DNA of 64,000 bases from Bradyrhizobium stylosanthis (GTDB lineage Bacteria > Pseudomonadota > Alphaproteobacteria > Rhizobiales > Xanthobacteraceae), in the NCBI RefSeq assembly GCF_001641335.1, contig NZ_LVEM01000003.1, positions 1,222,043 to 1,286,042 of the forward strand. Reading direction: 5' to 3'. Below, in pieces: positions 20,642 to 28,575 of the stretch. A program made the translations under genes and the position numbers. Each line of letters begins with the position of its first letter. The first letter of the stretch is position 1. The notes under the pieces were generated by a model, which was given only the letters and a program-made list of their open reading frames with translations, ran no database searches and had not been told where the DNA came from.

Positions 20642-21817
20642 CTACATTCCGTTGAGCAGCGAGCGATCGTGGACCTCGCGCCAGATTGTCATCACGGTCT
20701 CGGGCGGAACCCCGCCCTTGTGCTCGACGGCATGCTTTCGGATACGCGCAAGGATCGCTCTGCTTTCTTCGTCGCTGACTGAAAGCTGCAATTCGGACAG
20801 CAACGCCGTGATCGCAGAGAGCCCTGAGTGTTTACCGATCACAAAGCGGTTTGAGCGACCGAGCAGTTGAGGATCGAGCGCCTGATAGCTGCGCCGATCC
20901 TTCCGCAGACCATCGACATGGATGCCGGATTCATGGGTAAAGACATGCTCGCCGACGATCGCCTTGTTGAGTGGAATAGTGCGTGCGGCGGCCCCTGCGA
21001 CGAGGGCCGCAACATTCTCGAGCTCCGACAGCACGACGCCTGTATCACATCCATACAGCTGTTTGAGCGCGACAGCGACCTCTTCTAGCGGCGCATTGCC
21101 AGCACGCTCGCCGAGGCCGATCACGGTGACTGAGGCATGCGTTGCGCCGGCCTTGATTGCAGCGAGCGTGTTAGCCGTCGCGAGACCCAGATCGTCATGG
21201 CCGTGGAATTCGATCTCGAGATCGGTGTTTGCACACAGCTCCGATACCAACGCAAAGCTCGCATCGGGATCGAGCACGCTGAGCGTATCAGCGATCCGAA
21301 AGCGCCGGGCGCCGACACTTTTTGCCGCAGCGATTAGCTCGACCAGAAAGTCGACATCCGCCCGCGAGGAGTCTTCGCCTCCCACTGCGACATCGAGTCC
21401 CCTGTCGCGAGCGTAACCCCCGACCCTCTTCAACTGCTCGAGCGCAGCGCCTCGACCGATGCCGAGCTTGGCAGCTAGTTGCAGGTCAGAAGATGGGACC
21501 GAGACATTCACCATGGAGACGCCGGAATCGATTGCCGCATCGACATCTGATTTCTTCAGCCTGCACCAGCCGATGATCGTCGCGGCTACGCCGGCTTCGA
21601 CAATTGCACGGATCGCGCTGACTTCCTCATAACCCATCGCCGGCGTGCCGGCCTCAATCTCGGTGATTCCGGCCTTTTCCAGGACACGTGCAATGGATAC
21701 TTTTTCCTCTGTAGTGAAGGCCACGCCAGGAGCCTGCTCACCGTCGCGCAGCGTGGTGTCATTTAGGACAATCCGTCTTGTCTGCAACATGCCAGATACA
21801 GTCGTTTGAAAGGTCAT
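20642..21817 (-). CDS. nifV: Homocitrate synthase
   Basis: NifV condenses acetyl-CoA and 2-oxoglutarate into homocitrate, the organic ligand of FeMo-co. The 391-aa protein has the DRE-TIM signature (NDTTLRDGEQAPGVAFT), the conserved FHGHDDLGLATANTLAAI with metal-binding His, and GERAGNAPLEEVAVAL. HESGIHVDGLRKDRRSYQ near residue 290 is the subdomain characteristic of the homocitrate/isopropylmalate synthase family. It lacks the long regulatory domain of LeuA. A possible alternative start is MLQTRRIVL, nine codons in. It has its own sigma-54 promoter. Confidence 0.95.
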   Translation of the reverse strand: MTFQTTVSGMLQTRRIVLNDTTLRDGEQAPGVAFTTEEKVSIARVLEKAGITEIEAGTPAMGYEEVSAIRAIVEAGVAATIIGWCRLKKSDVDAAIDSGVSMVNVSVPSSDLQLAAKLGIGRGAALEQLKRVGGYARDRGLDVAVGGEDSSRADVDFLVELIAAAKSVGARRFRIADTLSVLDPDASFALVSELCANTDLEIEFHGHDDLGLATANTLAAIKAGATHASVTVIGLGERAGNAPLEEVAVALKQLYGCDTGVVLSELENVAALVAGAAARTIPLNKAIVGEHVFTHESGIHVDGLRKDRRSYQALDPQLLGRSNRFVIGKHSGLSAITALLSELQLSVSDEESRAILARIRKHAVEHKGGVPPETVMTIWREVHDRSLLNGM

Positions 21818-21847
21818 GCGCGCATAACGCCTCCCCGCTGAATCGTG

Positions 21848-21863
21848 AGCAACGGCTGTGCCA
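21848..21863 (-). promoter_or_regulatory. Sigma-54 promoter of nifV
   Basis: The minus strand reads TGGCAC-N5-TTGCT, a perfect -24/-12 match, 30 bp before the nifV ATG. A near NifA site with one mismatch (TGT-N10-ACT) lies about 70 bp further upstream, inside the 3' region of the Fur-like gene. Confidence 0.88.
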
Positions 21864-21954
21864 GCGGAATTGATGACGGAGAACTCCTGAAATTGAAGTC
21901 ATTATGGGCAGCAACTGGTCGGTCGCAGATGCTACAATGTAGGGAGCCCGACTG

Positions 21955-22458
21955 TCAGATGTCGGGGCGCGTACGGCGGATCTGGACGATGATGTCGAGC
22001 CGGGAAATCTCGTAGCCCGGCAAGGCCTCCGGCATCTGCTCGAACAGACGCTTTTCGGAGATATCGATCAAGGTGTCTTCGCCGACGAGATAGAAATGCG
22101 GATGAATGCGGGTGTCGGTATCAAAACACGATCTTGAGCGGTTGGGCATGACTCGGTGCAACAAGCCAGCTTGCGTGAACTGGCTTAGCGTGTTGTATAC
22201 GGTCGCAAGCGCGACCTCGATATGGGCTTCGATCGCCTCGTTGAAGAGCATTTCGGCGGTGACGTGGCGGTGGCCCCTTGCGAAGAGCAACTGAGCCAGC
22301 AGTACACGCCGGCGCGTCGGCCGCATGCCCGCCTCACGCAGTCGGCGGATACACGACTTCGCCGAATATCCGGTCCAATGCCGCGGCGCGAATTCAGGCT
22401 GCGCAGTCTCCCGGGCTCCTGCGACTTTGTTGGCGGAGCGCCCGTCCATAATCTTCAC
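21955..22458 (-). CDS. Fur-family regulator, Irr-like
   Basis: The 167-aa product is a Fur-superfamily DNA-binding protein most like Irr, the rhizobial iron-response regulator that senses haem status. The winged-helix part (GMRPTRRRVLLAQLLFARG, HVTAEMLFNEAIEAHIEVALATVYNTLSQFTQAGLL) is complete. The metal/haem-sensing HPHFY segment replaces the His-rich site of true Irr (HHHYY) in a reduced form. The ATG overlaps the nifQ stop by 4 bp, so the two are translationally coupled. It has no classic Fur CxxC zinc motif. Its target is unknown; the position between nifQ and nifV points to iron control of nitrogenase or Fe-S genes. Confidence 0.85.
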   Translation of the reverse strand: MKIMDGRSANKVAGARETAQPEFAPRHWTGYSAKSCIRRLREAGMRPTRRRVLLAQLLFARGHRHVTAEMLFNEAIEAHIEVALATVYNTLSQFTQAGLLHRVMPNRSRSCFDTDTRIHPHFYLVGEDTLIDISEKRLFEQMPEALPGYEISRLDIIVQIRRTRPDI

Positions 22459-23192
22459 TCGGCCTTGCGAATTGCTGGCGGCTCGGATGTGACTTCGACT
22501 CCGCGCAGATAGTCGTTGCGGCGCTGCGCCATCCGGCTCTCGCCGACCTCCTCACCGAAACAGTGATTGAAATCATTGCATTGCGTACACACGGGCGTCG
22601 TGCACATGACCAAACCATCCTCCTCGCACAATCTGCGGTAGAAGAAGCGCTTCCAACGCATGTTGTTGGTATTTTGCGCCGCCAACGGCGCAAAATGGCG
22701 CGCCAATAGGCGCGATAACTCGGGCCTCTCGCGCAATCCGAGATCTTCCCACAAATGATTCGGCTCCATCGCTCGCCGTGCGATCATGGCTGCCAACCAG
22801 CGGCTGATCTCGCCTTCCGTCGATCGCTGTGCAAGCAGAAGGTCACGCACCATGATCTCCTCGTCGCTGGCCGAGCCGGCATTTTCCATCGAAACGACAG
22901 TGCGCACGGGCGCCGATGAGAAACATTGCGCTAGCAGTTGGTTGAGGTCCTCTGCGGTCAGGCCCGCTCGCTCGGGGAGCGGCCCGCCATCCATCACAGC
23001 GGCACAAAGGACGGAGGCAAGTACATGCCGGTCAAACTCTCGGTCATCACTTACGTCGGCGTCTGCCGGATCGCAGCCAGTTAGGAGATTGTAGAGTTCA
23101 ATTCCGGCCTGTCGTCTGTCCGCGGGGAAGCCGCCTGACGGAGTTGACATGGCATCGATTGGTCTGTCTTCGACAATCACAAATAACTCCAT
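22455..23192 (-). CDS. nifQ: NifQ molybdenum donor for FeMo-co
   Basis: NifQ carries a [Mo-3Fe-4S] cluster that supplies molybdenum to the FeMo-co scaffold. The 245-aa product has the defining Cys run C-x4-C-x2-C-x5-C (CTTPVCTQCNDFNHCF) near residue 210, preceded by MRWKRFFYRRLCEEDG, which is typical of the family. The ATG at 23192 is taken; a second ATG at 23150 is possible. A sigma-54 promoter and a NifA site lie upstream. The gene is coupled to the Fur-like gene downstream. Confidence 0.94.
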   Translation of the reverse strand: MELFVIVEDRPIDAMSTPSGGFPADRRQAGIELYNLLTGCDPADADVSDDREFDRHVLASVLCAAVMDGGPLPERAGLTAEDLNQLLAQCFSSAPVRTVVSMENAGSASDEEIMVRDLLLAQRSTEGEISRWLAAMIARRAMEPNHLWEDLGLRERPELSRLLARHFAPLAAQNTNNMRWKRFFYRRLCEEDGLVMCTTPVCTQCNDFNHCFGEEVGESRMAQRRNDYLRGVEVTSEPPAIRKAE

Positions 23193-23289
23193 CGCGTCAG
23201 GCTCTCAGTTTCGACGCCGGCCTTGCTCGCGAGGTCTCGGCAGAGACGCCGGTATACCCGGCCCTCACTCGATGCTGCGGCATCCAATT

Positions 23290-23305
23290 AGCAACTGGCG
23301 TGCCA
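23290..23305 (-). promoter_or_regulatory. Sigma-54 promoter of nifQ
   Basis: The minus strand reads TGGCAC-N5-TTGCT, identical to the consensus, about 98 bp before the nifQ start. Confidence 0.9.
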
Positions 23306-23400
23306 TTCGCGCGCGTGCGTTAGGTGCTTGATCGCGCTCAAACGACCGTTGAGGTTCACGGCGGCCAGGCGCCGCCGACCGATCCCGTTAATAGCGCTCC

Positions 23401-23416
23401 TGTTAGAAGCTGGACA
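23401..23416 (-). promoter_or_regulatory. NifA upstream activator site of nifQ
   Basis: An exact TGT-N10-ACA site lies about 100 bp upstream of the nifQ -24/-12 element, the normal distance for NifA activation. Confidence 0.85.
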
Positions 23417-23859
23417 AAGTCGGTTGCGAGGGTGGAATTCTGATGCGAATCTAACCATAAACTTTGCGGAACAAAAATTGCTTGCCAAGCAACCATTGAG
23501 CAAATTCGCGGTCTCGAGGCAACCAACGCAGTTGACCGCCGGTGCGTCTCGTCGACGCTGAGCACAAGATCACACGCGCGCTGCATTGCAGTTGGCATCT
23601 CAAGCCAAGTTTAGCACCACCAACTCGCTCAGTCCGATATCGTGCCGCTTGGCACTACTGAAGAGGGGCGGACTCCGCAATCGGTCAATTTACTGAATTT
23701 CGAAGGTATCTGCATTTTGATTGCCTAGACAAACACGACGAGATGATCGCGGTCCGGTGCACACCACTGCGGTGATCCTCCAAACGCTCGACGCGTCCGC
23801 AGAAGGATGGACAGCGGCGCCAGTGATCCAGCTCGGAGCAACGGCATAGGAATTTTGAC
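23417..23859. other. Intergenic region before the ArsC-like gene
   Basis: No gene seen. A small inverted repeat (GTGCC / GGCAC around CGCTT-like loop, 23642..23655) contains a -24-like TGGCAC half but lacks a -12 GC at the right spacing, so no promoter is called. Confidence 0.4.
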
Positions 23860-24273
23860 ATGGCTACTGTTCTGTTTTGGGAGAAGCCTGGTTGCGGCAC
23901 GAACGCGCGCCAGATTCGCGCGCTGGGGTCGGTGGGCCATCAGGTCATTGCGAAGAACTTGATGACCGAGCTCTGGACCACGCCAACTCTGCTTCTTTTC
24001 TTTGGTGGCTCGCCGATTCCGTCATGGTTCAATCCCGTCGCGCCGCGGGTGACATCTGGTGCGGTTGACCCCGCGGCGATTAACGCAATGGACGCGATCG
24101 CCTTGATGCTTGAGGACCGGCTGCTGATCAGGTGTCCGCTGATAGACGCGATTAGTCTGAAATGTGCCGGATTTGACCGCGAGCCGGTACTGTCGCTCCT
24201 AGGCGCAAGCCCGAGGCGGAAGCTTCAGGGCTGCACGTGCACAGCGGCGTTGCCGCCTTATAAGTCCGAATGA
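23860..24273 (+). CDS. Nitrogenase-associated ArsC/Spx-family protein
   Basis: The 137-aa product belongs to the small thioredoxin-fold family found beside nif genes in many diazotrophs (TIGR01616-type). The start VLFWEKPGCGTNARQIRAL has the single Cys and the C-x2-N-R pattern; WFNPVAPRVTSGAVDP and RLLIRCPLI are the later family blocks, the latter holding the conserved arsenate-reductase-like loop. The function is unknown; a redox or protective role for nitrogenase is the usual inference. It is the only plus-strand nif-linked gene in this stretch and has no obvious sigma-54 promoter. Confidence 0.85.
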   Translation: MATVLFWEKPGCGTNARQIRALGSVGHQVIAKNLMTELWTTPTLLLFFGGSPIPSWFNPVAPRVTSGAVDPAAINAMDAIALMLEDRLLIRCPLIDAISLKCAGFDREPVLSLLGASPRRKLQGCTCTAALPPYKSE

Positions 24274-24412
24274 AAGCAGCATTTCTAGGCATCGGAACCA
24301 TGCGCGGCATCGGTCACAACAAGCCGTCGCCGCCGCTGAGGTGCGAGGAGAGGGGTCCGCTCCCCGCGCCAATGCAGCGGCGTCTGCCTTCATACCGCAC
24401 GAGGCGGGAGTG

Positions 24413-24763
24413 CTACCTTCGCCTGAGCACGATAACAAGGCGGTCGACGCGGTTGCCATTCTTCAGATGGGAGTCAACAATCTCATCAATGTCTTCCGGG
24501 TTGCGCGGACGATACCAGACACCATCAGGATAGACGACCATCAGCGGCCCGGAGCTGCAGAAGCCGAGACACCCGGCTGTAGTGAAGCCGACCTCGGTGA
24601 GGCCTCTCGCCTCAATCGCTTTGCCGAGCCGCTCCCACAATGGTCCACCGCCCGCCGCCCCGCAGCTGCCATGTGGATGGTCGGCGGGGCGCTCAGTGTG
24701 ACAGGCAAAAACGTGATGCCGGTAGAGCTGCGGGATTTCAGGCTCGTTCATATTGCTGCTCAT
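24413..24763 (-). CDS. [2Fe-2S] ferredoxin, thioredoxin-like fold
   Basis: The 116-aa product matches the thioredoxin-fold (Shethna-type, FeSI/FeFeII-like) [2Fe-2S] ferredoxins often found near nif genes. Four cluster Cys can be placed: one in FACHTERP, one in HGSCGAAG, and two in AGCLGFCSSGP. The block MVVYPDGVWYRPRNPEDIDEIV is characteristic. It overlaps the 65-aa gene upstream by 4 bp (24760-24763), so translation is coupled. Its role in electron supply to or protection of nitrogenase is inferred from the family and place. Confidence 0.9.
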   Translation of the reverse strand: MSSNMNEPEIPQLYRHHVFACHTERPADHPHGSCGAAGGGPLWERLGKAIEARGLTEVGFTTAGCLGFCSSGPLMVVYPDGVWYRPRNPEDIDEIVDSHLKNGNRVDRLVIVLRRR

Positions 24764-24957
24764 ACTGGTGTTACCGTGATTTCGCCATCGTCAGAACTGG
24801 TGAGCTGCCCGTCTCTGGACATCTTGAGAGACATCTTGCAGTCGCCGAGGATCCCTGTGTGAACGTGGAGCGGCAGGATAATTGGCCAGTTCGAAATCGT
24901 TGTGATGTCGTCTCCAGCACTGACGTACTTAGTGCAAATTTCGGTTAGGTCGCTCAT
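24760..24957 (-). CDS. 65-residue protein of unknown function, coupled to BolA and ferredoxin
   Basis: The frame is tightly wedged between the BolA-like gene (4-bp overlap) and the ferredoxin gene (4-bp overlap), which is the best evidence that it is real. The sequence (MSDLTEICTKYVSAGDDITT, then WPIILPLHVHTGILGDC) has two Cys and a His pair that could bind metal, and an acidic C-terminal part. I do not recognise a family. Confidence 0.7.
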   Translation of the reverse strand: MSDLTEICTKYVSAGDDITTISNWPIILPLHVHTGILGDCKMSLKMSRDGQLTSSDDGEITVTPV

Positions 24958-25211
24958 TGAGTCATTCCTTGCAAGTAGCTCTTTGGAACGGCTGTTTCGA
25001 GCACGAGCGCCTGGACCGTGTCGGTTGTCTTTCCCTTTAGCGCCTCATAGATCATCTGATGCTGTTCGATGCGACTTTTACCGGCAAAGGCCTGCGACAA
25101 GATTCGCGCCCCACAATGGCACCCGGTGCCTGCGAGCTCGGTCACAATCACATCCGCGTCCGGAAACGCTTCGCGGATCAAAGCCTCGATCGCCGGTCCA
25201 GCCATCACCAT
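24954..25211 (-). CDS. BolA-family protein
   Basis: The 85-aa product fits BolA/IbaG: an N-terminal helix (IEALIREAFPDADVIV), and the conserved FAGKSRIEQHQMIYEALKG helix-turn. BolA proteins partner with monothiol glutaredoxins in Fe-S cluster trafficking and iron sensing. The loop holds GTGCHCG, giving extra Cys/His ligands compared with simple BolA. The start at 25211 has AGGAG nine bases upstream; MAGPA two codons later is an alternative. It is the first gene of the BolA-65aa-ferredoxin trio. Confidence 0.88.
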   Translation of the reverse strand: MVMAGPAIEALIREAFPDADVIVTELAGTGCHCGARILSQAFAGKSRIEQHQMIYEALKGKTTDTVQALVLETAVPKSYLQGMTQ

Positions 25212-25224
25212 GGTCGTTCACTCC

Positions 25225-25385
25225 TGCTCTCGCACGGCTGCATGCAAACTCCAAACCAACTATACCACTGCCACCCGACGACGTTAAGGCCAACGGTCCC
25301 GCTGGGTAGCGCGACGGCATACTTGAGCCCGAGATAGGCGGCGAATGCCGCCTTGAATGGTTACGAGAGTGCCGTTGGAGAGCAG
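25225..25385 (-). pseudogene. Possible DegT/DnrJ aminotransferase fragment
   Basis: A minus-strand stretch reads AFAAYLGLKYAVALPSGTVG, which looks like the substrate-binding segment of DegT/DnrJ/EryC1-type aminotransferases (normally followed by a TAAL-like helix). Only about 30 residues are recognisable, so this is tentative. Confidence 0.3.
25243..25258 (-). promoter_or_regulatory. Candidate sigma-54 promoter of the BolA trio
   Basis: The minus strand reads TGGTTT-N5-TTGCA: the GG and GC are at the right spacing and the -12 half is perfect, but the -24 half deviates from TGGCAC. No exact NifA site was found upstream. Confidence 0.45.
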
Positions 25386-25764
25386 TTCTAAGCGCAACAC
25401 GCGATCGACTGCCGCGATTTCGGCCAGGGTGATGAGAACGGAGTTAATCATCCGAGCCCCGGAACCCAACTCTTCGTCGGCCTCTACGACAGCTAAGCGT
25501 GATCCGGGGCCACCTTTTTTTGGCCAGAGCGATGCCGGCCGCACGCTTCGGATCATCCGCGATCCACACTCAAAGATCCGCGCTATCGAGTAAATGCAGG
25601 TCGAATTGCCTAATGCTACAAGAGGGTGTTTCGGTAGGTCGGACGAGTCGCAGCGGATCCAAGCCAGATGCGGGTATCTCTGTCGCAAAGACTTGAGATA
25701 CATCATCGAATGACGCGAGTTCCTGCTCGATCTTCGCGATTTTACCTGCCCCCAAAGCCATCGA

Positions 25765-26270
25765 TCGGCTCCTTATTGCCAGAAGGCACGTTCTGGATCC
25801 GCCTTCAAGAAATCCGTAACCGCTGCTAAGCGCCGGTGCGTCGAGTGAGCTTCCAGACGCATTGTTTATGATCCTTTCGGAACACCTTCCAGCACGCGCT
25901 TGCGCTGTCGTGGTGCAGCAGGGCCACCTCAATAAGGCCTCCTTGGATGTCGATGTTGCGAGAGCACCATGGGCTTTCGACCAAGTAGCCGCCGCCAACT
26001 GCAGTGATACTTGCTGAAACATACCGGTATCGATGTCTAGACTTCAGCGCGCGCTCGATTCGCCTGCGATCACCTCATTAGGGTGCGCCGGTCTCGCTGA
26101 CTTTATGCCTAAGCCGACGATCATGCGCCCTCTTCCTCGATCAGGCCGATTCTCTTTCGAAGCAGCCGACGACCAATTTTCTACCGAACTCGACGAGATG
26201 GATCGGCAGGTTCGCCTCAGTGTGCCGGCGAATTCGGGCGATCTCGCCCATCGCCTAAGCCGGACCAGGA
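25765..26270 (-). pseudogene. DUF3024-like protein remnant
   Basis: Minus-strand pieces in different frames give IARIRRHTEANLPIHLVEF, then VGGGYLVESPWCSRNID, then WKVFRKDHKQCVWKL, then AAVTDFLKADPERAFWQ, in the order found in DUF3024 proteins (small proteins of unknown function). In-frame stops and frameshifts show decay. It fills most of the 1.1-kb gap between nifZ and the BolA gene. Confidence 0.5.
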
Positions 26271-26309
26271 CGCGTTCGGCTGGAGCATTTGAAAATGACC
26301 CGTCATTGA

Positions 26310-26678
26310 CTAGATCGAACTTCGCCTTAACGCGCTGGCCGCCGCTTGCGGTTCGGCCTCGATCGTTGTGCTTAGCTCTTGCGCAACAGCAGGCCTTCTG
26401 CCGCCCCTCACGACCCGATCGAGCTCCTCACGCTTCATGCCGACTCTGTTTCCGCTTTCGATGAATTCGACTCCGTAGATGTAGAACTTCTGCAGGAAGG
26501 TGCCGATCGATACGACGTAGCCGACCTCGCCCTTCTTGGCCAAGATGTCGCCGATTTCTCTACCGGCATATGTGCCGTCATTGCGGATGATGCGATTGGC
26601 CCGCACCTTCTCGCCGAAGTCGAAAGCGGGCGCGCTGGTCAGCTCGACGAGGTCGTTATAAGGAACTCCACTGCTCAT
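26310..26678 (-). CDS. nifZ: NifZ, P-cluster maturation protein
   Basis: NifZ (122 aa) helps form the second P-cluster of the MoFe protein. The SH3-like core is clear: FGEKVRANRIIRNDGTYAGRE followed by GEVGYVVSIGTFLQKFYIYG and VEFIESGNRVGMKREELD. The start codon overlaps the stop of the LRV gene by 4 bp, so it is the last gene of the nifB-side operon. The Ala-rich C-terminal 30 residues are variable in the family. Confidence 0.94.
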   Translation of the reverse strand: MSSGVPYNDLVELTSAPAFDFGEKVRANRIIRNDGTYAGREIGDILAKKGEVGYVVSIGTFLQKFYIYGVEFIESGNRVGMKREELDRVVRGGRRPAVAQELSTTIEAEPQAAASALRRSSI

Positions 26679-27448
26679 GCTGATGCCCGCGGTCCTCGTT
26701 CTGCCTCGACGGCAAGCCGCGAGCGCGCGACGTCCCGCACTAGGCTGTATGGGTCATAGATAAGGCCTATGAGCTCAGACGGTGCGATCCGGCTCGCCAC
26801 CTCGTGCCTGATACGCCAGTCTTGGTCATGGCGCAAAAGCGACAATAACTGCGGAGACAGCCGCTGGGCTATCGTCAACCGCACCGACGCGTCACGGTCA
26901 TCGACCATGCGAAGCAACCAATCTTCTGGAATACGCCGTGCTACCACACGGCGGACCTCGGCCTCCTCATCGTGGATCAGTCCGCCGAGCAGCGATGGCG
27001 CGATCCCCCGCGCTACCACAAGGCGAACGTAATAGTATTTATCCGGAGCCATCAGCAGCAGCTCGTCTCCTTCGAGCCGAGTTGCGACCCTCATCCTGAC
27101 TTCATCACAGGGATCATTGTGCAAATGCAGGACGTCGCGTCCGGGTAGGCGACGGACAGCGCTTGATCGCACAGTTCCATCCTCATCGGCGAGTAATGGC
27201 GGCAAAAGAAAGAGGCTGGCGAATTTCGCCGCTATCGCGCGCACCTCAAAATACGGGTGAGCGAGGTAGCTGTCCGCAAGTTCTGGATTCCAGTCGAAGA
27301 AATGAGCAATCCGTTGAGCATAGCGGTCGTTGATACAAGCCTGTTTTGGATGACAGCGGCCGGAGGTCTTCAGATCGACATGCGCGCAGCGCGTACAATC
27401 AATCGGGTCGTCTTGCCAATTTCGGGCCTCGTCGATGTCACCACTCAT
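26675..27448 (-). CDS. LRV (leucine-rich repeat variant) Fe-S protein
   Basis: This 257-aa protein resembles the Azotobacter vinelandii LRV protein encoded beside nifB. The first 50 residues hold an LRV-FeS domain with four Cys (DCTRCAHVD, GRCHPKQAC) followed by the WNPELADSYLAHPYFEVR block. Then about seven repeats of about 24 residues follow, alternating helices (DPCDEVRMRVATRL, KYYYVRLVVARGI, DEEAEVRRVVARRI, DRDASVRLTIAQRL, DQDWRIRHEVASRI). The start at MSGDIDEARNW (27448) overlaps the TPR gene by 11 bp. The function in nitrogenase assembly is unknown; a [4Fe-4S] cluster is expected. Confidence 0.9.
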   Translation of the reverse strand: MSGDIDEARNWQDDPIDCTRCAHVDLKTSGRCHPKQACINDRYAQRIAHFFDWNPELADSYLAHPYFEVRAIAAKFASLFLLPPLLADEDGTVRSSAVRRLPGRDVLHLHNDPCDEVRMRVATRLEGDELLLMAPDKYYYVRLVVARGIAPSLLGGLIHDEEAEVRRVVARRIPEDWLLRMVDDRDASVRLTIAQRLSPQLLSLLRHDQDWRIRHEVASRIAPSELIGLIYDPYSLVRDVARSRLAVEAERGPRASA

Positions 27449-27971
27449 CGTAGCGCCCCATGCGTTTAAGCACTTGCAGGAGACCCTTGGCTCCAATCTT
27501 ATCACTGGGATCGAGCTCAAGAAGCTTTTGAACAGCTGTCCGCCCCTCCTCGATTTGACCGAGGCGCATTTGCAAATAAGCATATCCTTTCAGCGAAAAT
27601 AAGAAGAAGCGCGGCAGAATGCTCTCATACCGGCCGAACTCCGCGTCACTGGCTCGCACAAGGCGCCAGTCGGACGAAAAGCTATTCACCTCAGCCGCCT
27701 TAGCTATGCAGCGCTGAGCAACCTGCAGCGCCTCGCCAAGTCGCGCCTTGTAGAAATAAAAGCGAAAGAGGCCTATCAGCACTGCCGCGTGCCCTGGCGC
27801 GAGCGCCTCCGCCTGGCGCAAGTGGCTTTCGGCAATGTCATCGACGTGATAGGAAAGGCTGGCCTCCCATAGGTGATGCTCAGCTTCGCTAGGCAACGCA
27901 TGTCCGAGCAAGGTGCTGGTGAGGAGCGCCTCATTAATTTCGGATTGTGGGCTGAACGGAGCGTCTGGCAT
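27438..27971 (-). CDS. TPR-repeat protein of the nif operon
   Basis: The 177-aa product is all-helical with tetratricopeptide repeats: ASLSYHVDDIAESHLRQAEAL, AVLIGLFRFYFYKARLGEAL, FFLFSLKGYAYLQMRLGQIE and KLLELDPSDKIGAKGL. TPR proteins mediate protein-protein contacts, so a scaffold role in nitrogenase or Fe-S protein assembly is likely but inferred. It lies 20 bp after the Cys-rich orf and overlaps the LRV gene. Confidence 0.85.
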   Translation of the reverse strand: MPDAPFSPQSEINEALLTSTLLGHALPSEAEHHLWEASLSYHVDDIAESHLRQAEALAPGHAAVLIGLFRFYFYKARLGEALQVAQRCIAKAAEVNSFSSDWRLVRASDAEFGRYESILPRFFLFSLKGYAYLQMRLGQIEEGRTAVQKLLELDPSDKIGAKGLLQVLKRMGRYDEW

Positions 27972-27990
27972 CGTTGGCAGACTCTTCCAA

Positions 27991-28296
27991 TCAATCGCTG
28001 GTGCTGAAGACTTTCTTGCGCTGTGGTAATAGCGACCAAGTCCGTTTCAGCTTATCGGGATCGACCGTCGCACAGCCGAGCAGCGGCAGCTGTCCGTACC
28101 GGCGCTTGAGGGGTCTGACGTATTCGCGCCCGGCCCCAGGGTCAAAGATCCGCGGCTTTTGGAGCAAGCTCATTTGACAGGCAAGCCCGGAACATCCGCC
28201 AGGGCTAATTGCGAGGCAAGAATCGCAGCAGGCGAGGCCGTCGGACTGGAGAATTATGCGGATGGCACGTACAGCGTTAACAATCCTGCGCTTCAT
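27991..28296 (-). CDS. Cys-rich protein of unknown function in the nifB operon
   Basis: The 101-aa product has a basic N-terminal helix (KRRIVNAVRAIRIILQSDG) followed by a dense Cys cluster (LACCDSCLAISPGGCSGLAC) that could bind a metal or Fe-S cluster, and a basic C-terminus. The start MKRRIV (28296) is chosen because AGGAG lies 7 bp upstream; a longer frame from 28356 overlaps frxA. I do not recognise a family with certainty. The gene sits between frxA and the TPR gene, all on one strand with short gaps. Confidence 0.75.
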   Translation of the reverse strand: MKRRIVNAVRAIRIILQSDGLACCDSCLAISPGGCSGLACQMSLLQKPRIFDPGAGREYVRPLKRRYGQLPLLGCATVDPDKLKRTWSLLPQRKKVFSTSD

Positions 28297-28310
28297 ATCC
28301 TGTCTCCTGC

Positions 28311-28535
28311 TCATGCGCGCACCTGGTAGCGCGCAAACGAAGTGTCGATGACACAAGTGTTATCGACTGGACAGACGGCCATGCATTGCGGCTCATCGAA
28401 ATGGCCGATGCATTCGGTACATTTTTTAGGATCAATCACAAACGTCCCGCCCTTCTCTGTGATCGCGGCGTTCGGACATTCTGATTCGCATGCGGAGCAA
28501 CCCGTGCACTGCGATGCGATGATCTTGAATGGCAT
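28311..28535 (-). CDS. frxA: 2[4Fe-4S] ferredoxin
   Basis: This bacterial-type ferredoxin (74 aa) has two cluster motifs: CTGCSACESECPNA and CTECIGHFDEPQCMAVCPVD, the second with the long insertion between Cys typical of nif-linked ferredoxins. It lies directly after nifB, the place of frxA in B. japonicum, and probably delivers electrons for NifB or nitrogenase chemistry. Start at MPFKIIASQC (28535). Confidence 0.9.
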   Translation of the reverse strand: MPFKIIASQCTGCSACESECPNAAITEKGGTFVIDPKKCTECIGHFDEPQCMAVCPVDNTCVIDTSFARYQVRA

Positions 28536-28575
28536 TATTTCTCCCATTTCACGCCGTGGAGATCAGCGCGCTTCG

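Noticed and set aside
21930..21956. TGT-N10-ACT as a NifA site for nifV
   Set aside because: The right half is ACT, not ACA, so it is mentioned only as a near match.
23642..23655. TGGCAC-containing inverted repeat upstream of the ArsC-like gene
   Set aside because: No GC at -12 spacing, so it does not form a sigma-54 promoter; a chance hairpin is likely.
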